Positions 44,758 to 54,439 of a stretch of DNA of 64,000 nt are shown one piece after another. The DNA is from Georgfuchsia sp049276455. Lineage in GTDB: Bacteria > Pseudomonadota > Gammaproteobacteria > Burkholderiales > Rhodocyclaceae. The stretch is taken from contig JBASWL010000220.1 in assembly GCA_049276455.1 (NCBI GenBank), positions 20,695 through 84,694 of the forward strand, written 5' to 3'. Every line of letters starts with the position of its first letter. Position 1 is the first letter of the stretch. The notes under the pieces were generated by a model. The model saw only the letters and a program-made list of their open reading frames with translations, ran no database searches and had not been told where the DNA came from. The position numbers and the translations under genes were made by a program.

Positions 44758-47652
44758 CTACTTGTTCTTCCCCTTTATCTTTGACCGTCGTTCGCATTTA
44801 TCGTTCGGAATGAAACCGTGGCGCATGGTGTTACTGGCGACGCAATGGCTCCAGAGAAACTGTTTGAGATAGTCATCTCCGCCGGCTTGCACGCCAATGC
44901 CGGACAGGTTGACGCCGCCGAACGGTTGCACGCCGACACGAGCGCCGGTAATTTCGCGGTTGAGATAAAGATTGCCGACACGAAAATTCTCCCGCGCCAT
45001 TTGCAGATGGGTCGGCAGGCGTGAATAGACCCCACCAGTCAACGCGTAATCGCTGTCCATCGCCATGCTGATAGCCGTCTCGAAATCGGGCGCGCACATG
45101 ACGACCAGCACCGGCCCGAAAATTTCCTCGCGCGCCAACCGATGTCCGGATCGGATGTCAGCGAAAATAGCTGGCGCCACATAGTTGCCGCGCGTTGGCA
45201 CGTTGCCTTGCCAGACCAGACGGCCTTCACACCTGCCGATCTCGATATAGTCCTGCGCTTTCTTTTGCGCGGCAGCGTTGATCAGCGGGCCGTGAGTGCA
45301 AGCGGGATCTTCCGGCGGCCCCCAAGGCAGCGTGGCTGCCGCCTCGGCAAGACGCGCCAGCAGCCGGTCATGCACCTGACCGACGGCAATCAGGCGCGAG
45401 CAGGCCGAACATTTCTGTCCCGAATAACTGAAGGCCGAAGCCAGGATGCCGCTCACAGCATCGTCGAGATCGGCATCCGCGTCCACTATGATGGCATTCT
45501 TGCCGCCCATTTCGCACACCACCTGCTTGACGTGGCGTTGCCCTGGCGCCGGTGTGTGCGCGGCCTGGAGAATCTGCAAGCCGACTTTTCGTGAGCCGGT
45601 GAAGGCGATGACATGCACGCGCGCATCGGTCACCAGCAACGCACCAATATCGACATCGCCCGGCAGCAGCTGACAGACACCATCCGGCATGCCGGCGCAA
45701 TGCAGCAATTCGAGAAAGCGGTGTGCGATCAGCAGTCCCGGCAAAGCTGGCTTCATCACCGTGCAGTTGCCGGTGACAAGCGCTGCCGAAGTCATGCCAG
45801 CCAGAATCGCAAGCGGAAAATTCCACGGCGCTATGGCCACTGCCACGCCGCGCGGGGCGTAGGCAACATGGTTGTCCTCACCGGGGAAATGCATGGTTTC
45901 CCGCCAGCTGGCGAGATGTTCCATTTGCACCGCGTAATAGCGCAGGAAATCCACAGCCTCAGCCACGTCAGCGTCTGCCTCGCGCCAGGGCTTCGCCGCC
46001 TCGAGTACTTCGAGCGCGGCTAGGGAGCGGCGTTCAGCCACGATCAGATCTGCAGTGCGTCGCAACAGTCGTACTCGTTCAGCCACCGGCGTGTCGCGCC
46101 ATGCAGGAAACGTCGCGCTTGCGCTCGCCAGTGCGGCATTCGCATGTTCCGGCCCGGCCAGATCGACACTGCCCAGCACATCGTCGGGATCAGCAGGATT
46201 GCGTGCGATGTAGTTCCCAACCGGCTGTGCCAGCGCATGCCGTCGCGGTAACGTGGCGCGCACGCCAACCAAGGCCGCTTGAAATGCAGCGCGTTCTTCA
46301 TCGCGCGAAAAATCGAGCAGAGGCAGGTTGGTGAACACTGCGGCAGTTTCCTTTACCTTGCCCTGGTTCGTCATGGAAGGCGGGGCAATCAATGTTTCGA
46401 AACTGCGACCTTCCACATAACTTTGCCGCAGGATCGATGTGGAAGCCGTGTTCTCCAGCAGACGCCGGATCAGGTAGGCGATGCCGATGGCCGGATCGCC
46501 CACCGGCACATAGATTCGCAGCGTAACGCCGTTCGCCGCGACGGCATCGCGCAATGGTTCTGCCATGCCATAGAGCATCTGTGCTTCCCATTGCGGCGGC
46601 GCCAACTTGAGTCGTCGCGCACAGGCCAGAGCCACCGCTTGATTGCGCAGATTGTGCGAGGCGATGGCCGGATGCAGGCTGTCGGCATGCTGGAGCAGAT
46701 AGCGCGTCAGACGTTCGTATTGCGCATCCGTTTCCGCCTTGCTTCGAAACACAGGCAGCGGCCAATGGCGTTGCGCTGCCCAGGCACATTCCTGATCCCA
46801 ATAGGCGCCTTTCACCAGCCTTACGCCGAGCCTGCGGCTGCGGCGCTGCGCAGCGTCGAGCAGCAGATCAATATCGGCAGCAGTTTCCGGCAGATAGGCT
46901 TGCAGCGCAATGGCCGGCTGCCAGCGCCCGGGCCATTCTTCCAGCATATCGAGAAACAGGCGCAGGATCAGCGGCTTCAATTCATGCTGTTCCATGTCCA
47001 CCGTGATTGTGGCGCCGCTGGCATCGGCGGCAGCCACGATGGGCGCCAACCGGGCGAAGACGCGGCGGCGCGAGCCAACTGGATCGAGCGGGTCGAAGCG
47101 CGGCGTCAATGCAGTGAGTTTGAGCGAGAGGTGGGGTGGATTTGAGCCAATCCGCAACAGGCGCAAATTGCGCTCCCGATAGATATCGGCCTCCGCGTCC
47201 GTCAATACAGCTTCACCCACCGCATCCAGGGCTACCTGTGCTGGTACTCGCGCCAGGTGCGTGATCACCCTGGTCAGGCCAGTAGTGGATTCCTCGGCAA
47301 GAAATTGATGCGCCAGACGATTCGACTGCCTCCGGACCAGCCATGCCAGCGACGGTCGTGCTGCCCATTGCAACAGCCAGCCTGCCGAGCCGGAAACCCC
47401 GGCCTCGTCGATATATGCATGCAAATGTGCCGCTACTTGCCGAGAATCACCAAGCTGAGGCAGAACATCAATGAGGCGGAGCAGGGAGGTCAGCAACCGT
47501 TCATCCGCCATGGCCTGCGTCAGCAGACTGCCCTCGATCCCGCGATAAAGAGTGGGACGACGTGCGGCGGCATGAGAGAACAATTTTTGCCCGACGGCAC
47601 AGGTTTCTGACTCCAAGCCATGCATCTCATTGAGCGGACTACCTGGATTCAT
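44758..47652 (-). CDS. putA: Bifunctional proline dehydrogenase / glutamate-semialdehyde dehydrogenase PutA
   Basis: 964 residues, shorter than enteric PutA (1320): there is no N-terminal ribbon-helix-helix DNA-binding domain and no long C-terminal tail. Residues 60-410 are the FAD proline dehydrogenase barrel (TITVDMEQHELKPL, RLVKGAYWDQEC, YLIRRLLENTAST). Residues 480-930 are the NAD aldehyde dehydrogenase with FTGSRKVGLQI, VCEMGGKNAIIVDAD and the catalytic Cys in SGQKCSACSR. It oxidises proline, or the semialdehyde made by its operon partner, to glutamate. GGAGG lies nine bases before the ATG at 47652. Lacking its own repressor domain, it needs another regulator. Confidence 0.94.
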   Translation of the reverse strand: MNPGSPLNEMHGLESETCAVGQKLFSHAAARRPTLYRGIEGSLLTQAMADERLLTSLLRLIDVLPQLGDSRQVAAHLHAYIDEAGVSGSAGWLLQWAARPSLAWLVRRQSNRLAHQFLAEESTTGLTRVITHLARVPAQVALDAVGEAVLTDAEADIYRERNLRLLRIGSNPPHLSLKLTALTPRFDPLDPVGSRRRVFARLAPIVAAADASGATITVDMEQHELKPLILRLFLDMLEEWPGRWQPAIALQAYLPETAADIDLLLDAAQRRSRRLGVRLVKGAYWDQECAWAAQRHWPLPVFRSKAETDAQYERLTRYLLQHADSLHPAIASHNLRNQAVALACARRLKLAPPQWEAQMLYGMAEPLRDAVAANGVTLRIYVPVGDPAIGIAYLIRRLLENTASTSILRQSYVEGRSFETLIAPPSMTNQGKVKETAAVFTNLPLLDFSRDEERAAFQAALVGVRATLPRRHALAQPVGNYIARNPADPDDVLGSVDLAGPEHANAALASASATFPAWRDTPVAERVRLLRRTADLIVAERRSLAALEVLEAAKPWREADADVAEAVDFLRYYAVQMEHLASWRETMHFPGEDNHVAYAPRGVAVAIAPWNFPLAILAGMTSAALVTGNCTVMKPALPGLLIAHRFLELLHCAGMPDGVCQLLPGDVDIGALLVTDARVHVIAFTGSRKVGLQILQAAHTPAPGQRHVKQVVCEMGGKNAIIVDADADLDDAVSGILASAFSYSGQKCSACSRLIAVGQVHDRLLARLAEAAATLPWGPPEDPACTHGPLINAAAQKKAQDYIEIGRCEGRLVWQGNVPTRGNYVAPAIFADIRSGHRLAREEIFGPVLVVMCAPDFETAISMAMDSDYALTGGVYSRLPTHLQMARENFRVGNLYLNREITGARVGVQPFGGVNLSGIGVQAGGDDYLKQFLWSHCVASNTMRHGFIPNDKCERRSKIKGKNK

Positions 47653-47669
47653 GACACGACGCCTCCGCG

Positions 47670-47703
47670 ATCAGGATGGGCACCTGAAGTTGCCCATCCT
47701 GAT
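47670..47703 (-). promoter_or_regulatory. 13-bp perfect hairpin or operator in the putA leader
   Basis: ATCAGGATGGGCA-n8-TGCCCATCCTGAT: thirteen uninterrupted pairs with an 8-base loop, ending four bases before the putA ribosome site. No T run follows on either strand, which argues against a plain terminator. It could be a dimeric regulator site or an RNA stem affecting access to the ribosome site. Confidence 0.6.
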
Positions 47704-47932
47704 ATGCACCATAGTTGCTCCGATGCAGATGGGGAAGGTTGCCGCCAGGCGAATTTCAACCCTCAGTAGTTGCTGATGCGTCGTGCCAGATGGCTACACA
47801 TTCCTGAAATGCATGAATCTGGGCAAAACACCTTCCTTCTCCGGCCTCGACCCTTTAACATCAAATGGATCACTACCGGACTCAAACAGCGTTTTCCTGC
47901 ACACGTCGGCAACCTGGCGCTCCGGTTCTGTT

Positions 47933-48301
47933 TCAGTGCGCCCCGACGCTTTTGTCGTCCATATGATGCGTGTCCCTATACGTTGCAGAAAGGCCTATTC
48001 CCACCACGAACAACCCGGCTATGACCGCATCCACGAACGCAACGGTGTTATGGGTAAAGCCCAGCATCCAGGGTGAAACAACCATCCATGCGCCGAGAAC
48101 CAGCGTCACCCAATCTTCCCATAAGGCATGCATGTACTTTGCGAGGACGGCAACGGCCGCAATTGCCACTCCCATCACAAGGAAGTTCATCGTATCCATA
48201 TCTGCCCAGTGAAAGAAGCGGAAAACCCATGGAGACAGGAATAACCATATGCCGACTATCAGGTTTCCTGTTTCCTGCCAGTATTGACTTTTCATCGCCA
48301 T
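47933..48301 (-). CDS. SPW-repeat membrane protein
   Basis: 122 residues from the ATG at 48301, with AAGGAGGTGAG just ahead; a second ATG at 48295 is also possible. Two repeats of a helix pair, each with the SPW signature: GIWLFLSPWVFRF and GAWMVVSPWMLGF. Four membrane helices are expected. Function unknown. It is divergent from prkA with about 250 bp between the starts. Confidence 0.87.
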   Translation of the reverse strand: MAMKSQYWQETGNLIVGIWLFLSPWVFRFFHWADMDTMNFLVMGVAIAAVAVLAKYMHALWEDWVTLVLGAWMVVSPWMLGFTHNTVAFVDAVIAGLFVVGIGLSATYRDTHHMDDKSVGAH

Positions 48302-48548
48302 CTCACCTCCTTGTGTCTCATGCCTGCAGACATTAAGTTGGATTGTCGATGAAGAAAAAAGTTCGATTTCCACAGAACTGGCTTGGTTGCTCTTGATCCG
48401 TGCACTATGCTGGAAACAGATGACGTTCTCACGGCAGGATAAAGTTGGTTGGCAAGTTCAATGTAAGGAATTTTTTACAAAAGAGTGCATCCAATTGATT
48501 AGACATTGACACCTTTCATGGCTATTACAGAAATGAAGGAGGCGTGTC
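48302..48548. promoter_or_regulatory. Divergent control region of the SPW gene and prkA
   Basis: About 247 bp between two starts. AAGGAGG ribosome sites are seen for both genes. I looked for a -24/-12 sigma-54 pair before prkA and found none with correct spacing. No strong palindrome stood out. Confidence 0.35.
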
Positions 48549-50471
48549 ATGACAATCTTTGATCGCTACCAGAATCGCTACGAATCCGCGCTGGAAGAGG
48601 AGATGTCACTTCAGGAATATCTGGAGGTCTGTCATCGCGATGCTACGGCGTATGCCACTGTTTCCGAACGCATGCTGATGGCGATTGGTGAGGCGGAGTT
48701 GGTGGATACGCGCCTCGATCAACGCACTTCGCGCATTTTTGCCAACAAGATCATTAAGTCCTATCCGGCGTTCCGCGATTTCTACGGCATGGAAGAGGTG
48801 ATCGAGAACATCGTCGCCTATATCCGTCATGCTGCGCAGGGACTGGAGGAAAGAAAACAGATCCTCTATCTGTTGGGCCCGGTTGGCGGTGGCAAGTCCT
48901 CCCTGGCAGAGAAACTCAAATCGCTGATTGAGAAAGTTCCGTTCTATGCAATCAAGGGATCTCCGGTATATGAATCGCCGCTCGGGCTGTTCCGGGTCGA
49001 AGAGGATGGCGCATTGCTGGAGGAGGATTTCGGCATCCCACGGCGTTACCTCAACACCATCATGTCGCCGTGGGCGGTAAAACGATTGCATGAGTACAGC
49101 GGTGATATCAGCAAATTCCGTGTCGTCAAACTCAGGCCCTCGGTACTCAGGCAGATCGCCGTGTCCAAGACGGAGCCGGGCGATGAGAACAACCAGGATA
49201 TTTCCTCACTGGTGGGCAAGATTGATATCCGCAAGCTGGAAGAATATTCGCAGCACGATCCGGACGCCTACAGCTACTCCGGTGGACTGTGTCTGGCCAA
49301 CCGTGGCCTGCTCGAATTCGTCGAAATGTTCAAGGCGCCGATCAAGGTTTTGCATCCGTTGTTGACGGCGACCCAGGAGAATAACTACAAGGGTACCGAA
49401 GGTTTCGGCGCGATCCCGTTCGACGGCATGGTGCTGGCGCATTCGAACGAGGCCGAATGGGTCACGTTCAAGGGCAACCGCAACAACGAGGCCTTTCTTG
49501 ACCGCATCTACATCGTCAAGGTGCCCTACTGCCTGCGCGTCTCGGAAGAAATCAGGATTTACGAAAAGCTGGTCGACAACTCCTCGCTGGCCAAGGCGCC
49601 GTGCGCACCAGATACCCTGCGCATGATGGCGCAATTTTCCGTGTTGTCGCGCCTCAAGGAACCGGAGAACTCCTCTATCTATTCAAAAATGCGAATCTAC
49701 GATGGCGAGAACCTCAAGGATGTTGATCCGAATGCCAAGTCCTATCAGGAATACCGTGATTTCGCCGGGGTGGATGAGGGCATGACCGGACTGTCCACCC
49801 GCTTCGCTTTCAAGATTCTGTCCAGGGTTTTCAATTTCGACCATCGTGAGGTCGCGGCCAATCCGGTACACCTCATGTACGTGCTTGAGCAGCAGATAGA
49901 GCAGGAGCAGTTCACGCCGGAGATGGAACAGCGCTATCTGGGATATATCAAGGAGTTCCTCGCGCCACGCTATGCCGAATTCATTGGCAAGGAGATACAG
50001 ACCGCCTATCTGGAATCCTATTCCGAGTATGGCCAGAACATCTTCGACCGCTACGTCGTCTATGCTGATTTCTGGATCCAGGATCAGGAATATCGCGACC
50101 CTAACACCGGCGAGATTCTTGATCGCAGTACTCTCAACGATGAACTGGAAAAGATTGAAAAGCCCGCCGGTATCAGCAATCCGAAAGACTTCCGCAATGA
50201 GGTGGTGAACTTCGTCCTGCGCGCCCGCGCCGGGCGCGATGGGCATAATCCGTTATGGACCTCCTATGAAAAACTGCGTGCAGTGATCGAAAAGAAGATG
50301 TTTTCCAATACAGAAGAGCTGCTGCCGGTCATTTCCTTCAATGCCAAGGCCAGTGCCGATGACCAGCGCAAGCACAAAGACTTTGTCAACCGCATGATGG
50401 CCAAGGGTTACACCGAGAAGCAGGTGCGTCTGCTGGCTGAGTGGTACTTGCGGGTACGCAAGTCGTCCTGA
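48549..50471 (+). CDS. prkA: PrkA family serine protein kinase
   Basis: 640 residues, the family's normal length. The AAA-type N-terminal domain has a Walker A in LLGPVGGGKSSLAEKL; the C-terminal part has the kinase-like fold of PrkA (YeaG). Start ATG 48549 follows AAGGAGGCGTGTC. In enterobacteria yeaG-yeaH is induced by nitrogen starvation and stationary phase; in Bacillus PrkA acts in sporulation. It heads a three-gene operon with yeaH and spoVR. Confidence 0.95.
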   Translation: MTIFDRYQNRYESALEEEMSLQEYLEVCHRDATAYATVSERMLMAIGEAELVDTRLDQRTSRIFANKIIKSYPAFRDFYGMEEVIENIVAYIRHAAQGLEERKQILYLLGPVGGGKSSLAEKLKSLIEKVPFYAIKGSPVYESPLGLFRVEEDGALLEEDFGIPRRYLNTIMSPWAVKRLHEYSGDISKFRVVKLRPSVLRQIAVSKTEPGDENNQDISSLVGKIDIRKLEEYSQHDPDAYSYSGGLCLANRGLLEFVEMFKAPIKVLHPLLTATQENNYKGTEGFGAIPFDGMVLAHSNEAEWVTFKGNRNNEAFLDRIYIVKVPYCLRVSEEIRIYEKLVDNSSLAKAPCAPDTLRMMAQFSVLSRLKEPENSSIYSKMRIYDGENLKDVDPNAKSYQEYRDFAGVDEGMTGLSTRFAFKILSRVFNFDHREVAANPVHLMYVLEQQIEQEQFTPEMEQRYLGYIKEFLAPRYAEFIGKEIQTAYLESYSEYGQNIFDRYVVYADFWIQDQEYRDPNTGEILDRSTLNDELEKIEKPAGISNPKDFRNEVVNFVLRARAGRDGHNPLWTSYEKLRAVIEKKMFSNTEELLPVISFNAKASADDQRKHKDFVNRMMAKGYTEKQVRLLAEWYLRVRKSS

Positions 50472-50566
50472 CGGGAGAACGAACTTGAACAAGCTGACCT
50501 GAACAAGCGGCCATGCGCGGGTTCTGCGAATGCCGGATGGCCGCCGGAGAAAGGACCGGAGCATTC

Positions 50567-51835
50567 ATGATCCGTATTGTTGACCGTCGTTACGACAGCA
50601 AGAACAAGAGCACGGTTAACCGTGGTCGTTTTGTGCGTCGTTTCAAAGGCCAGATCAAGAAAGCGGTGGAGAAAGCGATTGCCCGCCGCAGCGTCACCGA
50701 CATCGACAATGGCGAGAAGATCGGCATCCCGGCCAAAGACATTTCCGAACCTCAGTTCCACCATTCACGCGGCGGGCGCTGGCGCATCGTGCAACCGGGC
50801 AATGACCGTTTCAATAGCGGCGACGAGGTGAATCGGCCCTTGGGTGGCGCGAGCGATGGTGGTGGTAACGAGGCCAGCATGGAGGGAGAAAATCTGGACG
50901 ATTTCGTATTTACCCTGTCGCGCGAAGAATTCCTCGACATCTTCTTCGATGATCTGGCCCTGCCCAATCTGGTCAAGACACAGCTCTCGCGCATCGACGA
51001 ATACAAGCGGGTACGTGCTGGTTATACGCAGACCGGCGCGCAGTCCAACATCAACGTGGTGCGTTCACTGCGCGGCGCCACCGGCCGCCGCATTGCCGTC
51101 AGTTCCCACTATCGCAAGGAGCTGCGCCGCGCCGAGGATGAACTGACGGATCTGGAGGCGCACGGCGCGGGTGATTCAAGGCGGGCTGCCGAACTGCGCC
51201 AGACCGTCATTCACTTGCTGCGAAAGATCGAGCGCGTACCTTTCATCGATACCTTCGACCTGCGTTACAACAACCGCATCCGCATTCCCATCCCGACAAC
51301 CCATGCGGTGATGTTCTGCCTGATGGACGTGTCCGGTTCAATGGACGAAGAAAAAAAACAAATCGCGAAGCGATTTTTCATGTTGCTCTACCTGTTCCTC
51401 ACACGCACCTATTCACGCATCGATGTCGTCTTTATCCGCCATCACATCCATGCGGTTGAGGTGGATGAAGAAGATTTTTTCACTTCGCGAGAATCGGGCG
51501 GCACCGTGGTATCGAGCGCCCTGGAACTGATGCTCGGCATCATCCGCGAACGCTATGGGTCGAACGCCTGGAATATCTACTGCGCCCAGGCCTCCGATGG
51601 GGAAAACTGGGAAAAAGATTCGCCCTATTGCCAGGAGCTGCTCGACCAAAAAATCATTCCTCTGGTGCAGTACTACGCCTATATCGAAATCACCACTGAC
51701 GAGCCGCAGAACCTGTGGCGCGAGTACGAGAAAGTCCGCGCCGCCAACGCCGGGCGGTTCGCCATGCAGCGCATCGGGGGACTGACCGACATCTATCCCG
51801 TATTTCGTGAGCTATTCCAGAAGAGGCTAGTCTGA
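50567..51835 (+). CDS. yeaH: YeaH/YhbH family protein (DUF444)
   Basis: 422 residues from the ATG at 50567 (MIRIVDRRYDSKNKSTVNRG); the ATG at 50513 adds a segment of poor fit. A long basic N-terminal part is followed by a von Willebrand A-like domain with the MIDAS motif FCLMDVSGSMDEEKKQIAK. The family always travels with PrkA. Its biochemical role is unknown; it may be a scaffold or target of the kinase. It is followed by spoVR after 4 bp. Confidence 0.94.
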   Translation: MIRIVDRRYDSKNKSTVNRGRFVRRFKGQIKKAVEKAIARRSVTDIDNGEKIGIPAKDISEPQFHHSRGGRWRIVQPGNDRFNSGDEVNRPLGGASDGGGNEASMEGENLDDFVFTLSREEFLDIFFDDLALPNLVKTQLSRIDEYKRVRAGYTQTGAQSNINVVRSLRGATGRRIAVSSHYRKELRRAEDELTDLEAHGAGDSRRAAELRQTVIHLLRKIERVPFIDTFDLRYNNRIRIPIPTTHAVMFCLMDVSGSMDEEKKQIAKRFFMLLYLFLTRTYSRIDVVFIRHHIHAVEVDEEDFFTSRESGGTVVSSALELMLGIIRERYGSNAWNIYCAQASDGENWEKDSPYCQELLDQKIIPLVQYYAYIEITTDEPQNLWREYEKVRAANAGRFAMQRIGGLTDIYPVFRELFQKRLV

Positions 51836-51839
51836 CAGC

Positions 51840-53357
51840 ATGGAAAAAGCATACGCCCTGCCGGTAGAGTCAGAATGGTCCTTTGAATTGATCGACCGCT
51901 ACGAGGGGGAAATCGGTCGCGTCGCCAAACATTACGGTCTTGATTGCTACCGCAACCAGTTCGAGCTCATTACAGCCGAGCAGATGATGGATGCTTATGC
52001 TTCCATAGGTATACCGGTATATTACAACCACTGGTCGTTCGGCAAGCACTTTCTCGCCACCGAGAAGCGCTATCGGCGCGGCCAGATGGGACTGGCCTAT
52101 GAGATGGTGATCAATTCCGACCCCTGTATCGTCTACCTGATGGAAGAGAACACGATGACCATGCAGGCGCTCGTCATCGCTCATGCCGCCTATGGCCACA
52201 ACTCCTTCTTCAAGGGCAACTATCTGTTTCGTACCTGGACCGCTGCGGAAACCATCGTCGATTACATGGTATTTGCCCGCAATTTCATAGCCGAATGTGA
52301 GGAGCGTTATGGAGAGGACGAGGTGGAGCATCTGCTTGACGCCTGCCACGCCCTGATGAACGTCGGTGTTGATCGTTACAAACGGCCGCCAAAACTGTCG
52401 ATGCTCAAGGAGAAAGAGCGACAGCGGGAAAGAGAGGCCTACCTGCAATCACAGGTGAACGAGCTATGGCGTACCTTGCCGCCTCAGCTGGAACGGGAAA
52501 CGAAAAATTTGGATAAACGCTATCCCGAGGAGCCCGAGGAAAATCTGCTCTATTTCATCGAAAAGAACGCTCCGTTGCTGGAGCCTTGGCAACGCGAGGT
52601 GGTACGTATCGTGCGCAAGATCGGTCAGTATTTCTATCCCCAGCGTCAGACCAAGCTGATGAATGAAGGATGGGCTTGCTTCTGGCATTACACGCTGCTC
52701 AATCACCTTTATGACGAAGGTTTGCTCAGCGACGGATTCATGCTGGAATTTCTTCAGTCGCATACCAGCGTCGTGTTTCAGCCGAACTATAACGGCAAGC
52801 ATTTCAATGGCATCAACCCCTACGCCCTCGGCTTTGCCATGTGGCGTGACTTGCGACGCATCTGCGAACAGCCGACCGATGAGGATCGCGAATGGTTCCC
52901 CGCCATTGCCGGCAGCGAATGGCAGGCCGCCCTGGATTTCGCCATGCGCAACTTCAAGGACGAAAGCTTCATTGCCCAGTACCTTTCTCCCAGGTTGATG
53001 CGCGATTTTCGTCTCTTCTCGGTTCTGGATGACGACAGCAAGGACAAGCTTAAGATCGAGGCCATTCACAACGAGCAGGGCTATCATTTCTTGCGACAAA
53101 CTGTTGCCGATCAATACAATCTCGGTAGTCAGGAACCGAATATCCAGGTCTGGAACGTGGATCTGCACGGTGATCGTTCCCTCACGTTGCGCCATATCCG
53201 CTACGAGGGGCGGACCTTGGGGGAGTCGCGGGACAATGTGCTGCGCCACGTAGCTTTTCTGTGGGGCTTCATGGTACGACTGGAAGAGCAGGACGAGCAG
53301 GGGCAGGTCAAGTTGTTGGCTGAATCCCTGGTTGACAGGCGAAAGCTGCGGAAATAA
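51840..53357 (+). CDS. spoVR: SpoVR family protein
   Basis: 505 residues, full length for the SpoVR/YcgB family. Typical segments are VYYNHWSFGKHF, LAYEMVINSDPCIVYLMEEN and WACFWHYTLLNHLYDEGLL. Named for a Bacillus spore-cortex gene, it is common in proteobacteria that do not form spores, where its role with PrkA and YeaH is not settled. It starts 4 bp after yeaH. Confidence 0.94.
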   Translation: MEKAYALPVESEWSFELIDRYEGEIGRVAKHYGLDCYRNQFELITAEQMMDAYASIGIPVYYNHWSFGKHFLATEKRYRRGQMGLAYEMVINSDPCIVYLMEENTMTMQALVIAHAAYGHNSFFKGNYLFRTWTAAETIVDYMVFARNFIAECEERYGEDEVEHLLDACHALMNVGVDRYKRPPKLSMLKEKERQREREAYLQSQVNELWRTLPPQLERETKNLDKRYPEEPEENLLYFIEKNAPLLEPWQREVVRIVRKIGQYFYPQRQTKLMNEGWACFWHYTLLNHLYDEGLLSDGFMLEFLQSHTSVVFQPNYNGKHFNGINPYALGFAMWRDLRRICEQPTDEDREWFPAIAGSEWQAALDFAMRNFKDESFIAQYLSPRLMRDFRLFSVLDDDSKDKLKIEAIHNEQGYHFLRQTVADQYNLGSQEPNIQVWNVDLHGDRSLTLRHIRYEGRTLGESRDNVLRHVAFLWGFMVRLEEQDEQGQVKLLAESLVDRRKLRK

Positions 53358-53402
53358 TCAGGGCATCGCAAGATGCGACAGTTACCGCGTTAGGAGGATT
53401 TC

Positions 53403-53738
53403 ATGAGCGAATTGGCAAGCAGGACATGCATTCCATGCAAGGGCGGAGTGCCCGCTATGAAAGGCAACGATCTCATTCATTTGTTACACGAATTGAGTGG
53501 AGGCTGGAACTGCATCGACGAACATCATCTTGAGAAAAGATATGACTTCCCAAACTTTCGGCAGGCACTTGACTTCACCATCAGGGTCGGAGAAATGGCG
53601 GAGCAGCAAGGGCACCATCCCGATATTTACTTGGCTTGGGGGAAAGTCATCCTGACCGTCTGGACTCACAAGATTGACGGTCTGACCGAAAGCGATTTCA
53701 TATTCGCGGCTAAAGCCGATCGGGAACTTGATCCATGA
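53403..53738 (+). CDS. phhB: 4a-hydroxytetrahydrobiopterin dehydratase (pterin carbinolamine dehydratase)
   Basis: 111 residues, the family's size. The active-site signature is EQQGHHPDIYLAWGKV followed by LTVWTHKIDGLTESDFIFA, with the two His and the later His of the dehydratase. It recycles the pterin cofactor of phenylalanine hydroxylase or serves molybdopterin-linked metabolism; no hydroxylase gene is in the window. GGAGG lies six bases before the ATG. It is convergent with the Rieske gene. Confidence 0.9.
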   Translation: MSELASRTCIPCKGGVPAMKGNDLIHLLHELSGGWNCIDEHHLEKRYDFPNFRQALDFTIRVGEMAEQQGHHPDIYLAWGKVILTVWTHKIDGLTESDFIFAAKADRELDP

Positions 53739-53766
53739 ATTACTGCCATCGTTGTGGCACAACTTC

Positions 53767-54084
53767 TCAACACGAGTCGCCCTTGATTTGTACCACGCCC
53801 GCTTCGATGCGGACGGGAAAGGTCGCCACCGCCTCGTAGGCTGGCGGCGATAACGCTTCTCCGGTAGCAAGGGAAAAGCGCGCCCCATGGCGCGGGCAGA
53901 CGATCTCCAGCCCATCAGTGTCTCCATCGGAAAGCGTCTCTGCTTCGTGCGTGCACAAGTCCTCGATGGCGTAGTAGTTGCCGTCGATGTTGAATACTGC
54001 CACGGGTGTTCCCTCCACATCCACGGTGCGGCAGGTGCCGGGCGGGAACTCGGCTTGTGCGGCAACGGTTATCCAGTCGGACAT
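53767..54084 (-). CDS. Rieske-type ferredoxin at the end of the suf operon
   Basis: 105 residues, one Rieske domain. The 2Fe-2S ligands are in LCTHEAETL and VCPRHGARF (C-x-H and C-x2-H). It resembles the ferredoxin subunit of non-haem oxygenases, but no oxygenase is near. It starts 1 bp from the sufT stop, so it is the last gene of the suf operon. It may supply electrons during Fe-S cluster assembly; that is inference from position. Confidence 0.88.
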   Translation of the reverse strand: MSDWITVAAQAEFPPGTCRTVDVEGTPVAVFNIDGNYYAIEDLCTHEAETLSDGDTDGLEIVCPRHGARFSLATGEALSPPAYEAVATFPVRIEAGVVQIKGDSC

Positions 54085-54085
54085 G

Positions 54086-54439
54086 TCACAACATCCCCAA
54101 TTCCAAGCGTGCCGCCTCGTCCATCATGTCCTGCGACCAGGGCGGCTCCCACACCAGTTCGACCTCAACGTCGTTTACGCCATCCACCTGTCCTACGGCA
54201 GTAGCTACAGTGCCGGGAAAGGTTTCCGCTACGGGACAGCCGGGGGCGGTCAGGGTCATTTGGATGTTGACGTCGCTGCTGTCCGGATCGATGTCCAACG
54301 CATAAATGAGTCCCAGATCGTAGATATTGACTGGAATCTCCGGATCGAACACGGTGCGTAGCGCAGCGATGACTTTGGCTTTTAATGCGTCATTGGGCGT
54401 TTGATTACCGCTGCGATGCAGCCAGTCCAAAACTTTCAT
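54086..54439 (-). CDS. sufT: SufT-like Fe-S assembly factor (DUF59/MIP18 family)
   Basis: 117 residues. The DUF59 core is seen in VIAALRTVFDPEIPVNIYDL followed by GLIYALDI and then MTLTAPGCPVAETFPG, with the single Cys of the family. These proteins help insert Fe-S clusters into target proteins. It overlaps sufU by 4 bp. Confidence 0.88.
   Translation of the reverse strand: MKVLDWLHRSGNQTPNDALKAKVIAALRTVFDPEIPVNIYDLGLIYALDIDPDSSDVNIQMTLTAPGCPVAETFPGTVATAVGQVDGVNDVEVELVWEPPWSQDMMDEAARLELGML

Noticed and set aside
48380..48480. Sigma-54 promoter before prkA (TGGCTTGGTTGC)
   Set aside because: The distance between the GG and GC elements is too short for a -24/-12 promoter.
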